From Bacteroidota bacterium (lineage in GTDB: Bacteria; Bacteroidota; Bacteroidia; Chitinophagales; Chitinophagaceae): DNA of 64,000 nt. This document shows, in pieces, positions 7,379 to 16,951 of this stretch (position 1 is its first letter; every line of letters starts with the position of its first letter). The notes below the pieces were generated by a model that worked only from the letters and a program-made list of their open reading frames with translations, was not told the DNA's origin and did no database searches. The stretch lies in assembly GCA_018267575.1 (NCBI GenBank), contig JAFDYF010000105.1, positions 20,605 through 84,604 of the forward strand, in the 5' to 3' direction. The position numbers were made by a program, and so were the translations under genes.

Positions 7379-8266
7379 TTATCTCGCTCCTGTCCTTCTT
7401 GGTGAATTGGGGACCCTGCGCTTGGGCGCATTGCCACCTTTTACTTTATCACCACCTTTATCACCACCACGACGAGCTCTTGCTGCTTCCGCCTCTGCTT
7501 CTGCTTGAAGACGAGCCGCTTTTTTCTCGTTGTCGTCTGTACCTACTTCTTCTACATCATCTTCCTTAGCTGCTTGTCTTTCAGCAAGACCTTCAGCGAT
7601 AGCTGCTACAATATAATTGGTAATGATAGCGATCGATTTGGTAGCATCGTCATTGGAAGGGATAGCGAAATCCACTTTGTTGGGATCTCCGTTGGTGTCC
7701 ACCATTCCAAAAGTGGTGATGCCCAATCTTTTTGCTTCAGCCAAGGCGATGTGCTCATGACCGATATCGATGAGGAACAAAGCAGCGGGAACACGTCCCA
7801 ACTGAGCGATACCGCCCAATACTTTTTCCATTTTATCCCGATCACGGGCCAGAGTCAAACGCTCTTTTTTGGTAATGGTATCGAAAGTGCCATCAGTAAG
7901 CATTTTTTCGATGCTCTGCATTTTCTTCACGCTCTTACGAACGGTGTTGAAATTCGTCAACATACCACCCAACCAACGTTCGGTAACATAAGGCATGTTG
8001 ATTTTTTTAGCACATTCGCTCACGATTTCCTTGGCTTGTTTTTTGGTGCCAACGAACATTATTTTCTTACCACTTTTAGCAATCTGTTTTAAAGCTGCGG
8101 CAGCCTCTTGAAGGGCTTCTGTAGTCTTGTTCAAATCGATGATATGGATACCTTTCTTTTCAGCAAATATGTAGGGCAACATTTTAGGGTTCCATTTTTT
8201 GCGAAGATGCCCAAAGTGAACACCAGCTTCCAAAAGTTGCTGCTGAAGTGAAGTATTTTGTTCCAT
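7379..8266 (-). CDS. rpsB: 30S ribosomal protein S2
   Basis: This 295-residue protein has the S2 signatures: LLEAGVHFGHLRKKWNPKM near the N-terminus, GIHIIDLNKT, FVGTKKQA, and RWLGGMLTNFNTV. An acidic then Ala/Arg/Gly-rich C-terminal tail of about 60 residues (EAEAEAARARRGG...) extends past the conserved core, which is common in Bacteroidetes S2. The start MEQNTSLQQQ at 8266 matches the family; the frame is open 48 bases further upstream, but that segment is made of the spacer repeat. It is essential for 30S assembly and binding of S1-type proteins. Confidence 0.97.
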   Translation of the reverse strand: MEQNTSLQQQLLEAGVHFGHLRKKWNPKMLPYIFAEKKGIHIIDLNKTTEALQEAAAALKQIAKSGKKIMFVGTKKQAKEIVSECAKKINMPYVTERWLGGMLTNFNTVRKSVKKMQSIEKMLTDGTFDTITKKERLTLARDRDKMEKVLGGIAQLGRVPAALFLIDIGHEHIALAEAKRLGITTFGMVDTNGDPNKVDFAIPSNDDATKSIAIITNYIVAAIAEGLAERQAAKEDDVEEVGTDDNEKKAARLQAEAEAEAARARRGGDKGGDKVKGGNAPKRRVPNSPRRTGAR

Positions 8267-8302
8267 GTTGAATTTTATAAAATGATTATTGATATTTATT
8301 GG

Positions 8303-8361
8303 CTCATGGTTCATAGTGGATGGTCAATAGCTTAGGAAATTTCCATGAACTATGGACCATA
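8303..8361. repeat. CATGGTTCATAG-type inverted repeat in the rpsI-rpsB spacer
   Basis: CATGGTTCATAG (8305-8316) and CCATGAACTATGG (8343-8355) form inverted, slightly diverged arms. Together with the repeats at 7292 and 6034 this gives three spacers of one operon, each with a different repeat family. Confidence 0.55.
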
Positions 8362-8376
8362 AACAATGAACAGAAA

Positions 8377-8766
8377 TTAACGCTTGCTGAACTGGTAGCT
8401 CCTTCTCGCTTTTTTGCGACCTGGTTTTTTACGCTCCACAGCTCTTGGGTCACGACGAAGAAGGCCAGCGGCTTTCAACACGGGACGCAACTCTGGGTTT
8501 ACTTCCAGCAAAGCACGGGCAATACCCAATTTGATGGCTTCGGCCTGACCTTTGATACCACCACCAGCAGCATTGACTTTTACATCAAACTTCTCAGTGG
8601 ATTCAATCGTTTTTAAAGGAAGCTCCACTTGGTTTTGGAGATATGGAAGGTTGAAATAATCTTTATAATCCTTATCGTTGACGGTAATTTTGCCTTCTCC
8701 CCTGCTAAGGAAAACCCTAGTTACGGCTTCTTTACGGCGACCAACGGCATTTTTTTGCTTTTCCAT
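8377..8766 (-). CDS. rpsI: 30S ribosomal protein S9
   Basis: This 129-residue protein has the S9 blocks GRRKEAVTRV, GGGIKGQAEAIKLGIARAL, and the basic tail DPRAVERKKPGRKKARRSYQ ending SKR, which reaches the P-site tRNA. It is 25 bases downstream of rplM, as in the conserved L13-S9 operon. Confidence 0.97.
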   Translation of the reverse strand: MEKQKNAVGRRKEAVTRVFLSRGEGKITVNDKDYKDYFNLPYLQNQVELPLKTIESTEKFDVKVNAAGGGIKGQAEAIKLGIARALLEVNPELRPVLKAAGLLRRDPRAVERKKPGRKKARRSYQFSKR

Positions 8767-8791
8767 TTATGATTGTTTAGCTAATAACTGA

Positions 8792-9235
8792 TTAAAATTT
8801 TAATTCCTTTGGTTGTTGAGCAGTGTGTGGGTGTTTGTCACCAACATACACGAAGAGTTTTTTGTACATCTTGCGGCCCAAACGGTTTTTAGGCAACATC
8901 CCTTTTACGGCTCTTTCGATCACCACTTCTGGCCTTCTTTTCAGCAGGCTTTTCGCAGTTTCTTCTTTTTTACCGCCGGGGTAACCAGAGAAATTGATAT
9001 AAACTTTGTCTTCCAGTTTATTGCCGGTAAAAACCACTTTTTCAGCGTTGGTCACCACAATAAAATCGCCACAATCAACGTGGGGCGTATAATAGGCCTT
9101 GTTCTTGCCGCGCAGGATGGCAGCAATCTTTGCGCACATGCGGCCAACGGTTTGATTAGTACCGTCCACAACATACCAGTCGCGTTTAACGGTAGCCTCG
9201 TTCGCATGTTTGGTTGTAAAATGTAATTTGCTCAT
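8792..9235 (-). CDS. rplM: 50S ribosomal protein L13
   Basis: This 147-residue protein has WYVVDGTNQTVGRMCAKIA, DCGDFIVVTNAEKV, and the signature RAVKGMLPKNRLGRKMYKKL. It is an early-assembly protein of the large subunit and the first gene of the operon. The start MSKLHF at 9235 gives the usual length; the frame is open to 9295 but that part runs over the predicted promoter (9293-9325). Confidence 0.97.
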   Translation of the reverse strand: MSKLHFTTKHANEATVKRDWYVVDGTNQTVGRMCAKIAAILRGKNKAYYTPHVDCGDFIVVTNAEKVVFTGNKLEDKVYINFSGYPGGKKEETAKSLLKRRPEVVIERAVKGMLPKNRLGRKMYKKLFVYVGDKHPHTAQQPKELKF

Positions 9236-9292
9236 TATAAATTTGTTTAGTGAAGCCGTTGCTATCCCAACAGCATGATTTAAAAAGGAGTG

Positions 9293-9325
9293 CAAAGGTA
9301 GGGGGTAGAGATGCTATTTCCCAAA
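9293..9325 (-). promoter_or_regulatory. Predicted promoter of the rplM operon
   Basis: On the minus strand TTTG (9325-9322) is followed after 21 bases by a perfect TACCTTTG (9300-9293). The rplM start is about 58 bases downstream. The remainder of the 9236-9556 spacer shows no other recognisable element. Confidence 0.65.
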
Positions 9326-9556
9326 GAAATGGATGCTTATTTTTTATCGCACCTTTGCAATTGATTGATTTACAATAAAAATTTTACAGATTTTTTAAAT
9401 TGCTCGAAAACCAAGTGTTGTTTTATAGATATTCTGGCTTCTAATTTGTCAAGGGGTAGATTTTCCCAATCCATAATTGACCATTCACATTTAACTTAAC
9501 ACGAAGTTTTAGGATTAGATTTATCATTCTTAAACTTGTTAAAACACCATACCAAT

Positions 9557-10165
9557 ATGTCATCACACAATCTCTCATTAGGAAGAACGCAGTTTGGAAA
9601 ACCAGAAAATAGTGGAAAACTATTGCCGATAGAAGAAGCGCATCAATTATTGAACGAATGGGTAGGTAACGACCGCTTGCGTTTACACATGAAACAGGTG
9701 GCAGCGGTAATGAGGGCTTGGGCATTGGAGAAAGAAAACGCTGATGAACTAACAGCCCTGAAATGGGAGCTTGCCGGTTTGTTGCATGATGCCGATTGGG
9801 AAAAATATCCCGAAAGCCATTGCCGGGTGATTATTGAAAAATTGGAGGAAATAAATATCGACCCCGAGCTGATCCATTGCATTGCTTCCCATGGTCCCAA
9901 ATATTTTGGGGTGGAGCCAGAGACCAAAATGGATAAGATGATTTACATGTTCGATGAACTGTCTGGTTTTATACATGCGGCCGCACTCATCCGTCCTACC
10001 CGTTATGAAGGGCTCGATGCAAAAAGCATCTTAAAAAAATTGAAGACACTAAATTTTGCCGCTCAGGTAAGCCGAGATGATATCAACGATGCCCTTTCCA
10101 GGATTGATGTTCCCTTGGAGGAGATTATTGGGTTTGTGATTGAAAAACAGAAAAATGTGATTTAA
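9557..10165 (+). CDS. HD-domain metal-dependent phosphohydrolase
   Basis: This 202-residue protein has the HD pair in GLLHDADWEKYPE (residue ~75) and an upstream histidine in LRLHMKQVAAVMRA, the HDIG arrangement of metal-dependent phosphohydrolases. Further conserved parts are IASHGPKYFG and KMIYMFDELSGFIHA. The substrate is unknown. ATG at 9557 is preferred over an in-frame TTG at 9536. Its stop overlaps the stop of the convergent lipoprotein gene: the two TAA codons share TTAA at 10162-10165. Confidence 0.82.
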   Translation: MSSHNLSLGRTQFGKPENSGKLLPIEEAHQLLNEWVGNDRLRLHMKQVAAVMRAWALEKENADELTALKWELAGLLHDADWEKYPESHCRVIIEKLEEINIDPELIHCIASHGPKYFGVEPETKMDKMIYMFDELSGFIHAAALIRPTRYEGLDAKSILKKLKTLNFAAQVSRDDINDALSRIDVPLEEIIGFVIEKQKNVI

Positions 10166-13100
10166 TTTTTCTGTTTCTTTTCCTTTTTGAAAAGATAGAG
10201 CGCATCATTATTCATGGCAACAATAATCATGGTATCCCCATTGGCCGTTTTAATAGGTGCGATGTCCCTTGCTTCGCCCCTTACAAAAAGCCCCGATTCC
10301 TTAGGCTCCATATAGTTTAGTTGATTTTTACTATCGGAGAGATAGGTGGTACCATAGTTTGCATCAAAGCGGCCTGTTTGTGGCTTTACACCAAAGAAAT
10401 TCCCCACCAGGAACAGATCTTTGATGCCATCGCCGTTCAGGTCTGAGGCAAATATGCCAAAAACTGGCGAAAATTGTGCTCTTTGAGGCAATGGCTGCAT
10501 GGTAAAATTTCCTTTGCCATCGTTCAAAAAAGCTACCGTCTGGGTTTGGTCTACCTTGAGTACAGTTGCCTTCTTCAATTCTTCTTCAGAAAAAACCTGG
10601 TCAATACTTTTACCCGCATAATCCGAGAATTTCAGAAACTTCTTTTTCAATTGTGGCAGTTCGGCTTGTAATTCCCCTTTCATAAAATAAGGATAGGCCT
10701 TACCATCGGATTTATAATATACCGGGATGCATTCGGTTCGTCCGTTGTTGGAAAAATCACCTACATAGAGCTTGGCAGGATGTTGCTCATCGGCCTTGAT
10801 CCTTGAGTTTTGACCAAAATTACCCGCTATCAAATCAGGATAACCATCACCGTTAATATCTGCAATAGTCAGGCAATCCCACCAGCCAGATGAATTAGTC
10901 AGTTCCTTCACCTTTTGCAATTTTCCATTGATATATTTTAAAACGGTTACGGGCATCCAGTCACCCACTACCAGCAATTCCTTGATGCCATCCCCATCAA
11001 TATCGGCCCATTGCGCATCGGTCACCATGCCTAGTTTGATCAAATCGGGCGCCATCGTTTTGGTGACATCCACAAAATGCCCGTTCCCAATATTTTGAAA
11101 CAGTGCACTGGATGGAATTGACCCATAACTACCGGGTACCGATCTTGCCCCAATAAAAATATCCATCTTGCCATCCTGATTAAAATCGATTGGTCTAACG
11201 CAAGAGGCATTTACATAGGTGGCTGGCCAACCTTGGGTAGCTTTTGTAAAATTTCCCCTGCCATCATTCAGGTATAACCTGGGATTGTAATATGGAGAGC
11301 CTGCGGGTGCTTGACTACCACCAGATGCCAGCACCAAATCAAGGTCGCCATCCCCATCCGCATCAAAAAAAGCAGCACCAATGGTCTCAAAATATTTATC
11401 CCGATCAAATGCTCCTTCTGCTTTTTGTACAAAATGGCCATCTTTTTGCTGGATGAATAATTTAGCGGTATCCGTAAATCCGTTGCCGATAAAAAAATCT
11501 TCCAAGCCATCGCCGTTCACATCACCTACTGCAATTTTCGGTCCCTCGGTCGAAACCATTTTAGGGATCAGTTTTTCTACATTAAAGTCAATGAACTCAT
11601 TTTCCTTATGCTTGATATTTCCTTTTATGAATGTGGCGGCCACATTTTCATATAAAGGGGTTTCCTTTTTTATTTCTGGCCTGGCCAAAAGATGGGCGTC
11701 TTTCTGATCCAAGACCAATGTGGTATCTGCCTTTATATTTTTTAGTATTTGGGTTTTACCACCTGACCATTTTACAATCAGGCTATCAATCACTCGATTG
11801 GTATCCAATCCAAAATTTAATACCGGCTCCACACTGCTTTCAAAACCTCTGCTGGGCATCTGCTCCAGCAACTGTTGATGCTGATTTGAAAAAATGCTGA
11901 CCCTTGTACCCAAACCAAAAGTATTGGGCGAAATACCATTGAGTTTTATTTTAAGATAATGATGATGCAGTTTTTCAGAAGTCATATTCCTGTACACAAA
12001 GGCCTCCAAGTTTACATTGTTTACCACCAGATCCAGATCACCATCCCCATCCAGATCGCCATAAGCAGCACCATTGCTAAAGCTCGGCTTTACAAAACCC
12101 AAAGACGCTGCTTCATTCTTGAACCGTAAATTTTTTTGATTTACAAATGCATATTTCAGTAATGGCACCGAGGGCATTTTGTTTAAGATATCCTTAAAGT
12201 CAAGCCCCTGTGAACGGGCTTTATTCATAGTTTCTTTGCTGCCAAAAAATTCCAGGAAATCCTGATCGGTCAGGTCCTTGCTGATACCATTACAAACAAA
12301 AAGATCTTTCCAGCCATCATTGTCAAAATCAAAACTCAGTGCGCCCCAGCTCCAACCGGTTGCATCTACCCCCGAATACTGCGCAATCTCACTATAAGTG
12401 CCATCGTGGTTATTCAATTGTAGGCAGTTGCTGGTAAACTGATGATGGTAATCCAATTGGTTTTTGGCGTTCAACACATCATAGTCATCAAACTTGATGG
12501 TGGTTTTTAAACGATAATCGTTTTCAGGGAGCATTTCCGTGGTAAAAATATCCAGATAGCCATCGTTGTTGAGGTCTACCATATCGGAGCCCATAGAGCC
12601 TTGACTAAGATGTCCCATGGCATCGTCAATCACTTCTTTAAAAGTGCCATTGCCTTGGTTGATATACAGATAATCCCTTTCAAAAAAATCATTGGAAACA
12701 TAAATATCTTCCCAACCATCATTATTGAGGTCGCCTACGGTTACGCCCAGCCCCAAACCAATCTCGCTACCGTAAATCCCGGCCTGTTCGCTCACATCCA
12801 CAAATTTTCCGCCATCATTTCTATACAGGCGGTCACCGTTTTTGGGGTCCCGGATTTCCCTCAGTTTACTACTATAGCCAAAGCTTTCAACGGAACGGTT
12901 ACTGTTGTTGAGCACAAAGCAGTCCAGGTCGCCATCATGGTCATAATCAAAAAATATGGCTTGGGTAGACTGTCCTTTATCATCGAGTCCATATTCATGT
13001 GCTTCTTCTTTAAATGTCCCATCCTTTTGGTTCACATATAGCTCATTTGCACGGTCGTCTCCCGGGAACTCGCCACTATTGCAAACATAGATATCCAACC

Positions 13101-13491
13101 AACCATCACCGTTAATATCCACCATGGTTACCCCGGTATGCCAGTGATGGATGCTTTTGATGCCTGATTTATCCGTAACATCCTCGAACTGCCAATTGCC
13201 TTTGTTGAGGTAGAGTTTGTTTTCATGCTCATTGGAAGTAAAAAAGATATCTGGCTTGCCATCGTTGTTCACATCGCCAATGGCCACGCCGGCCCCGTTG
13301 TAAAAATTGCGGTATTTGAAAATGTTGAAGTCCTTGGTATCTGCCACTTGATTGTTAAAAGTGATTCCGGTTTGGGAAGAAGGCTGTAATTGGAAAAGAT
13401 AGTTTTCTGAATTGGGTTTCTTTGAATCGCAAGAAAAGAATACCGAAATAAGAACAAGCAATAAAAAGAAGGAAATCGAACGATTAATCAT
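10162..13491 (-). CDS. Large FG-GAP/VCBS-repeat surface lipoprotein with ASPIC/UnbV domain (paralogue A)
   Basis: This 1,109-residue protein starts with a lipoprotein signal ending SVFFSC. Two blocks of FG-GAP/VCBS repeats follow, each repeat with a calcium-binding loop such as DINGDGWLDIYVCN, DLDGDGDLDLVVNN or DVNGDGLEDFFIGN; about twelve can be counted. Between the blocks (residues ~500-580) lies an ASPIC/UnbV-type domain with PSRGFESS. The CRTAC1 family has this architecture. Seven-bladed propellers of this kind bind carbohydrate or protein ligands outside the cell; the ligand here is unknown. It is closer in its opening region to paralogue C (20387) than to B (16952). Confidence 0.9.
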   Translation of the reverse strand: MINRSISFFLLLVLISVFFSCDSKKPNSENYLFQLQPSSQTGITFNNQVADTKDFNIFKYRNFYNGAGVAIGDVNNDGKPDIFFTSNEHENKLYLNKGNWQFEDVTDKSGIKSIHHWHTGVTMVDINGDGWLDIYVCNSGEFPGDDRANELYVNQKDGTFKEEAHEYGLDDKGQSTQAIFFDYDHDGDLDCFVLNNSNRSVESFGYSSKLREIRDPKNGDRLYRNDGGKFVDVSEQAGIYGSEIGLGLGVTVGDLNNDGWEDIYVSNDFFERDYLYINQGNGTFKEVIDDAMGHLSQGSMGSDMVDLNNDGYLDIFTTEMLPENDYRLKTTIKFDDYDVLNAKNQLDYHHQFTSNCLQLNNHDGTYSEIAQYSGVDATGWSWGALSFDFDNDGWKDLFVCNGISKDLTDQDFLEFFGSKETMNKARSQGLDFKDILNKMPSVPLLKYAFVNQKNLRFKNEAASLGFVKPSFSNGAAYGDLDGDGDLDLVVNNVNLEAFVYRNMTSEKLHHHYLKIKLNGISPNTFGLGTRVSIFSNQHQQLLEQMPSRGFESSVEPVLNFGLDTNRVIDSLIVKWSGGKTQILKNIKADTTLVLDQKDAHLLARPEIKKETPLYENVAATFIKGNIKHKENEFIDFNVEKLIPKMVSTEGPKIAVGDVNGDGLEDFFIGNGFTDTAKLFIQQKDGHFVQKAEGAFDRDKYFETIGAAFFDADGDGDLDLVLASGGSQAPAGSPYYNPRLYLNDGRGNFTKATQGWPATYVNASCVRPIDFNQDGKMDIFIGARSVPGSYGSIPSSALFQNIGNGHFVDVTKTMAPDLIKLGMVTDAQWADIDGDGIKELLVVGDWMPVTVLKYINGKLQKVKELTNSSGWWDCLTIADINGDGYPDLIAGNFGQNSRIKADEQHPAKLYVGDFSNNGRTECIPVYYKSDGKAYPYFMKGELQAELPQLKKKFLKFSDYAGKSIDQVFSEEELKKATVLKVDQTQTVAFLNDGKGNFTMQPLPQRAQFSPVFGIFASDLNGDGIKDLFLVGNFFGVKPQTGRFDANYGTTYLSDSKNQLNYMEPKESGLFVRGEARDIAPIKTANGDTMIIVAMNNDALYLFKKEKKQKN

Positions 13492-13681
13492 GACATCAGG
13501 TTCAAGACGTTTTTGAAAAACAAGCTATTACTACTTGGGGATTGGGTAAGCATTCCATATACCTAAGTTTTTAAAATTTGAACCAGTGAAATTACCTCAA
13601 TTTCTTTTTTAAAAAAATTAAGTTCGCTCCAGATATAAGAAAAATAGCAATTTTCAATGGTTTGTTTTTAATTTGCAGCAT

Positions 13682-14638
13682 ATGAAAAAATGGTTAGTGA
13701 GCCTCGCGATTGTCCTTGTTTTGTTAGTGGTCAGCGTCTACATTTTAATACCATCCAATCTTAAAATCTCAAAGGTTACATCCATAGGTTGCAGCCTGAA
13801 TGGGGCGTACCGATGCTTGATCAATGAATCGAGATGGAGCCATTGGCAGCCCAATGATGCTACTGCCCCTATACCTATAGCCCTCAAGGGGAAAAAAGGG
13901 TTTCAATACAAATCAAATCACTTTTATTTAGCTCAGGTATTCAGGAACGCTGTGGAAGTATTCATAGACAACCAAGATTATAAACTATCCAGCTCGATTA
14001 ATTTATTATCCGAAAGAAGCGATTCAGTGATAGCTGATTGGCAATGTAACTTACCCTCAAGCTGGAACCCTATAAAAAGGATTCAACGTTATCGCGAAGC
14101 AGTAGGTATTAAGAACGATATGGCGAATATTTTGGACCGATTTAAATCTTATGTCGAGGACAAAAAAAATGTTTACGGCATCCCAATAACAATGTCATCC
14201 ATCAATGATTCTTTTTTGGTAAGTACCAAATACATTAGCCCCGTTTATCCAAGCACCACCGATGTATACAAACATTTCGATATCCTAAAACAATACATTG
14301 CCAAAGAAAAAGCCTTGGAAACAGGCAGCCCCATGCTGAATGTTACCAAACTGGACAGTAACCGTTTTCAAGTAATGGTTGCCTTACCCATAAATAAATT
14401 GGTTAAAGCCAATGGGCTGATCTCCCCAAAAGAAATGATCAGGGGAAATTTTATAGTAACTGAAATTCAAGGAGGCGCTTATAGTGTAAACCACGCTTTG
14501 GAACAAATCCAGCTGTATTTTCAAGATTATCGCAAAACTGCGATGGCCATTCCCTTCCAATATCTATTAACGGATAGACAAAAAGAAACTGACAGTTCAA
14601 AATGGGTCACTAGAATCTACGCACCTGTTTTAAGGTAA
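13682..14638 (+). CDS. Membrane-anchored SRPBCC / GyrI-like effector-binding protein
   Basis: This 318-residue protein has an N-terminal hydrophobic segment (KKWLVSLAIVLVLLVVSVYI) and then a region with AYRCLINESRWSHWQP, similar to the start of SRPBCC ligand-binding domains in Bacteroidetes. The second half (KSYVEDKKNVYGIPITMSS...) alternates strand and helix like a GyrI-type small-molecule-binding domain. ATG at 13682 is preferred over TTG at 13673. It is transcribed against its neighbours and has no clear operon partner except the secreted protein 124 bases on. The domain call rests on general resemblance and is tentative; the function is unknown. Confidence 0.6.
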   Translation: MKKWLVSLAIVLVLLVVSVYILIPSNLKISKVTSIGCSLNGAYRCLINESRWSHWQPNDATAPIPIALKGKKGFQYKSNHFYLAQVFRNAVEVFIDNQDYKLSSSINLLSERSDSVIADWQCNLPSSWNPIKRIQRYREAVGIKNDMANILDRFKSYVEDKKNVYGIPITMSSINDSFLVSTKYISPVYPSTTDVYKHFDILKQYIAKEKALETGSPMLNVTKLDSNRFQVMVALPINKLVKANGLISPKEMIRGNFIVTEIQGGAYSVNHALEQIQLYFQDYRKTAMAIPFQYLLTDRQKETDSSKWVTRIYAPVLR

Positions 14639-14761
14639 AGCAATAAATCCAGTATTAGGCGTGCTTAATACTAACAATTATTTACATGTATATTTTTTTG
14701 ATTTACCGAAAGTTAATATTAAATTACAGGTCAACAAAGCTGCTTTTGCTGAAAGCTAATC

Positions 14762-16939
14762 ATGAACCCTGCCTTATGTGTACATAAAGCTTTTTTTATC
14801 CTTTCCGTATTCTTTTTTTTCTGCGAAAGAACTGCTTCATCACAAGTATGTAATAACGATAGCAGCTTTTTCTCTCTTCAATATCAAGGTAGCAGAAACA
14901 ACTATTTTTTAAATGCAACCATTAGCCCTCAAAACGAGCTGATTGGCTTAGGGAGCATCCCTCAGATTGGTAATTTTATATCTAAATTTAATCAGCAAGG
15001 CAACCTGCTTTGGTCCTATCAGTACAAAACAAATTATGTCATTGTTTCGTGGATGCAATTCCCATGGTATACCAACCTGGTTTTTTCAAAAATCGCCACG
15101 GGGCCTGATTCTTCTTATTATGTATCAGGCGGGGTGGTGGAACATGGGGAAACCATTGGGGGAGGGGAAACACCTCCGGCCCATCAAATAGGTGTTTTGA
15201 TGAAAATTGACAAATTTGGAAAAGTAGTTTGGGGAAAAGCCCTAGGTGCTTGGTATACCGATTATTCAATAGGAAATATCATGACAATGGCCAATGGCGA
15301 TTTGTTGGTTTACCTGATATCATTCGAATCTACCCCTGTGAACAGGATTATTCGCCTAAATAATAAAGGAAATATTTTATGGGCAACGCCCTTGCTTACA
15401 CAATGGCCTTGCGCCAGCTATGCCACCCATGCCATGAAAGAATTATCAAACGGGAACATTGTCATAGGGGATGAAGTGTACAGAGACAAGGAAGAGGTTA
15501 TCCCAAGAAGCCCAACAGGCCTGCCCCCTCCCATAATCATACCCCCGCCAATCTATTACCTCAATTTTTTTGGGTTAGATAAAAATACCGGGACCGTGCT
15601 TTGGAATACCAATTATAGGTATGCCCCAGATTCCAGCCTGATGCCCGCTGGATTTATACCAGATATTAAATCGGTGGCCGAACTGCCCAATGGTAACTAT
15701 TCATTTATGGCCGATTTGTTTGTAACCGACAGCATTTTATCGCCCTATCAGGAAAAGGCCGTCAATATCATTACCAATAACGTTGGGGACCTGCAAAATA
15801 TCATCGGTTATAACCTGCCAAATACAGAAACCCACCTGATCAATGCCCAAGCAGTTGGGCAGAACGGAGAGCAAATTTTGTTGACCTCAGACTATGCATA
15901 TAACAATTCAGTGATTGCCCAAATTGACAAAGACGGTCAAGTTGAGTGGTCTAAAAATATATTTTCAAGCCCCAGTGGAGCACTCAATCCAAATTATTTT
16001 ATAAAGACCAATGCTTCAAACCGAACTTACCTTTTGTTAAGTGGTAACCAATCCACCAACCTACAATTGGTAATATCAGATAAATCGGGGAATATGACCT
16101 GTCTGGACAAGCCAGAAAAAATAATTGGAGAAAATGTTACTTGGCAATGGGAGCCTGACCAAATCAGTTTTTCAAACATCAGTCCATCAATCGATTTTGG
16201 CTTTCATGACCTTGAATTAAAAAACGTAGACTATCCCTTCACGCAAAGGGTTGATTGCGAAAATCCCATTGTTTGTTGTAAGGATATCATCGACACTAAT
16301 AATGTTACAAAGGTTCCACTGTGCAAGGGTCTTAGTTATACTTTGCCCGATCAAACCATTGTATCCGATGCTGGTCGGTATTATGTGGTTTTAAAAACCC
16401 CAAAAGGATGCGATAGCACTGTTTTTTTCGATATCACTGTTTCAAAAAACCCAAATGACTTGGCACTGGTTAGCGACACTTGCTTGGGTCATTTGGATTC
16501 TCTTGTGCTACATGCCACAGATAGTTTTTCAACTTATAATTGGATGAACAGTTTATCCTCACAATCTACGTATACCGTTTTTGCTCCCGGTACTTATTGG
16601 GTAAGCGTCAGCAATATCTGTGGCGCCAAGACGGATACGGTGGTAGTGTATGACCAATGCAATTTCCCTGTCAACATGCCCAATTCTTTTACTCCGAATG
16701 GGGATGGCAAGAATGATTTATTTAGGGTGCCCATCCAAAATAGAAACCATTTGGTCCGACTCCTGGTATATAATCGTTGGGGTGAGCTTGTTTTTGCCAC
16801 CAATAATGCTACAACAGGTTGGGATGGATATTTTAAGGGACAAGCACAACCAGCAGGCACGTATATCTATTTTTTAATCATGAATGGACTAGATGGTAAA
16901 GAAATCACCTCAAAGGGCTTTGTAGTTTTAATCAGGTAG
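14762..16939 (+). CDS. Secreted protein with T9SS type B (gliding-motility-associated) sorting domain
   Basis: This 725-residue protein has a signal peptide (VHKAFFILSVFFFF...TASS) and ends in a clear CHU_C/TIGR04131 domain: NSFTPNGDGKNDLFRV, LLVYNRWGELVF, TGWDGYFKGQ and AGTYIYFLIM. The ~480-residue N-terminal region has repeated strand-rich motifs containing GNILWATP, GKVVWGKA and GTVLWNTN, suggesting a beta-propeller (PQQ-like blades). A Cys-rich linker (DIIDTNNVTKVPLCKG, SDTCLGHLDS) precedes the sorting domain. The protein would be exported by the type IX system and held on the surface. It lies convergent with paralogue B, 12 bases apart. Confidence 0.85.
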   Translation: MNPALCVHKAFFILSVFFFFCERTASSQVCNNDSSFFSLQYQGSRNNYFLNATISPQNELIGLGSIPQIGNFISKFNQQGNLLWSYQYKTNYVIVSWMQFPWYTNLVFSKIATGPDSSYYVSGGVVEHGETIGGGETPPAHQIGVLMKIDKFGKVVWGKALGAWYTDYSIGNIMTMANGDLLVYLISFESTPVNRIIRLNNKGNILWATPLLTQWPCASYATHAMKELSNGNIVIGDEVYRDKEEVIPRSPTGLPPPIIIPPPIYYLNFFGLDKNTGTVLWNTNYRYAPDSSLMPAGFIPDIKSVAELPNGNYSFMADLFVTDSILSPYQEKAVNIITNNVGDLQNIIGYNLPNTETHLINAQAVGQNGEQILLTSDYAYNNSVIAQIDKDGQVEWSKNIFSSPSGALNPNYFIKTNASNRTYLLLSGNQSTNLQLVISDKSGNMTCLDKPEKIIGENVTWQWEPDQISFSNISPSIDFGFHDLELKNVDYPFTQRVDCENPIVCCKDIIDTNNVTKVPLCKGLSYTLPDQTIVSDAGRYYVVLKTPKGCDSTVFFDITVSKNPNDLALVSDTCLGHLDSLVLHATDSFSTYNWMNSLSSQSTYTVFAPGTYWVSVSNICGAKTDTVVVYDQCNFPVNMPNSFTPNGDGKNDLFRVPIQNRNHLVRLLVYNRWGELVFATNNATTGWDGYFKGQAQPAGTYIYFLIMNGLDGKEITSKGFVVLIR

Positions 16940-16951
16940 TCTGGCAAAAGT

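Noticed and set aside
7505..8092. 195-codon plus-strand frame over rpsB
   Set aside because: It is antisense to a certain ribosomal protein gene and follows from its codon use.
14653..14676. AGTATTA/TAATACT hairpin after the effector-binding-like gene
   Set aside because: The stem is short and A/T-rich and no T-run follows; too weak to call a terminator.
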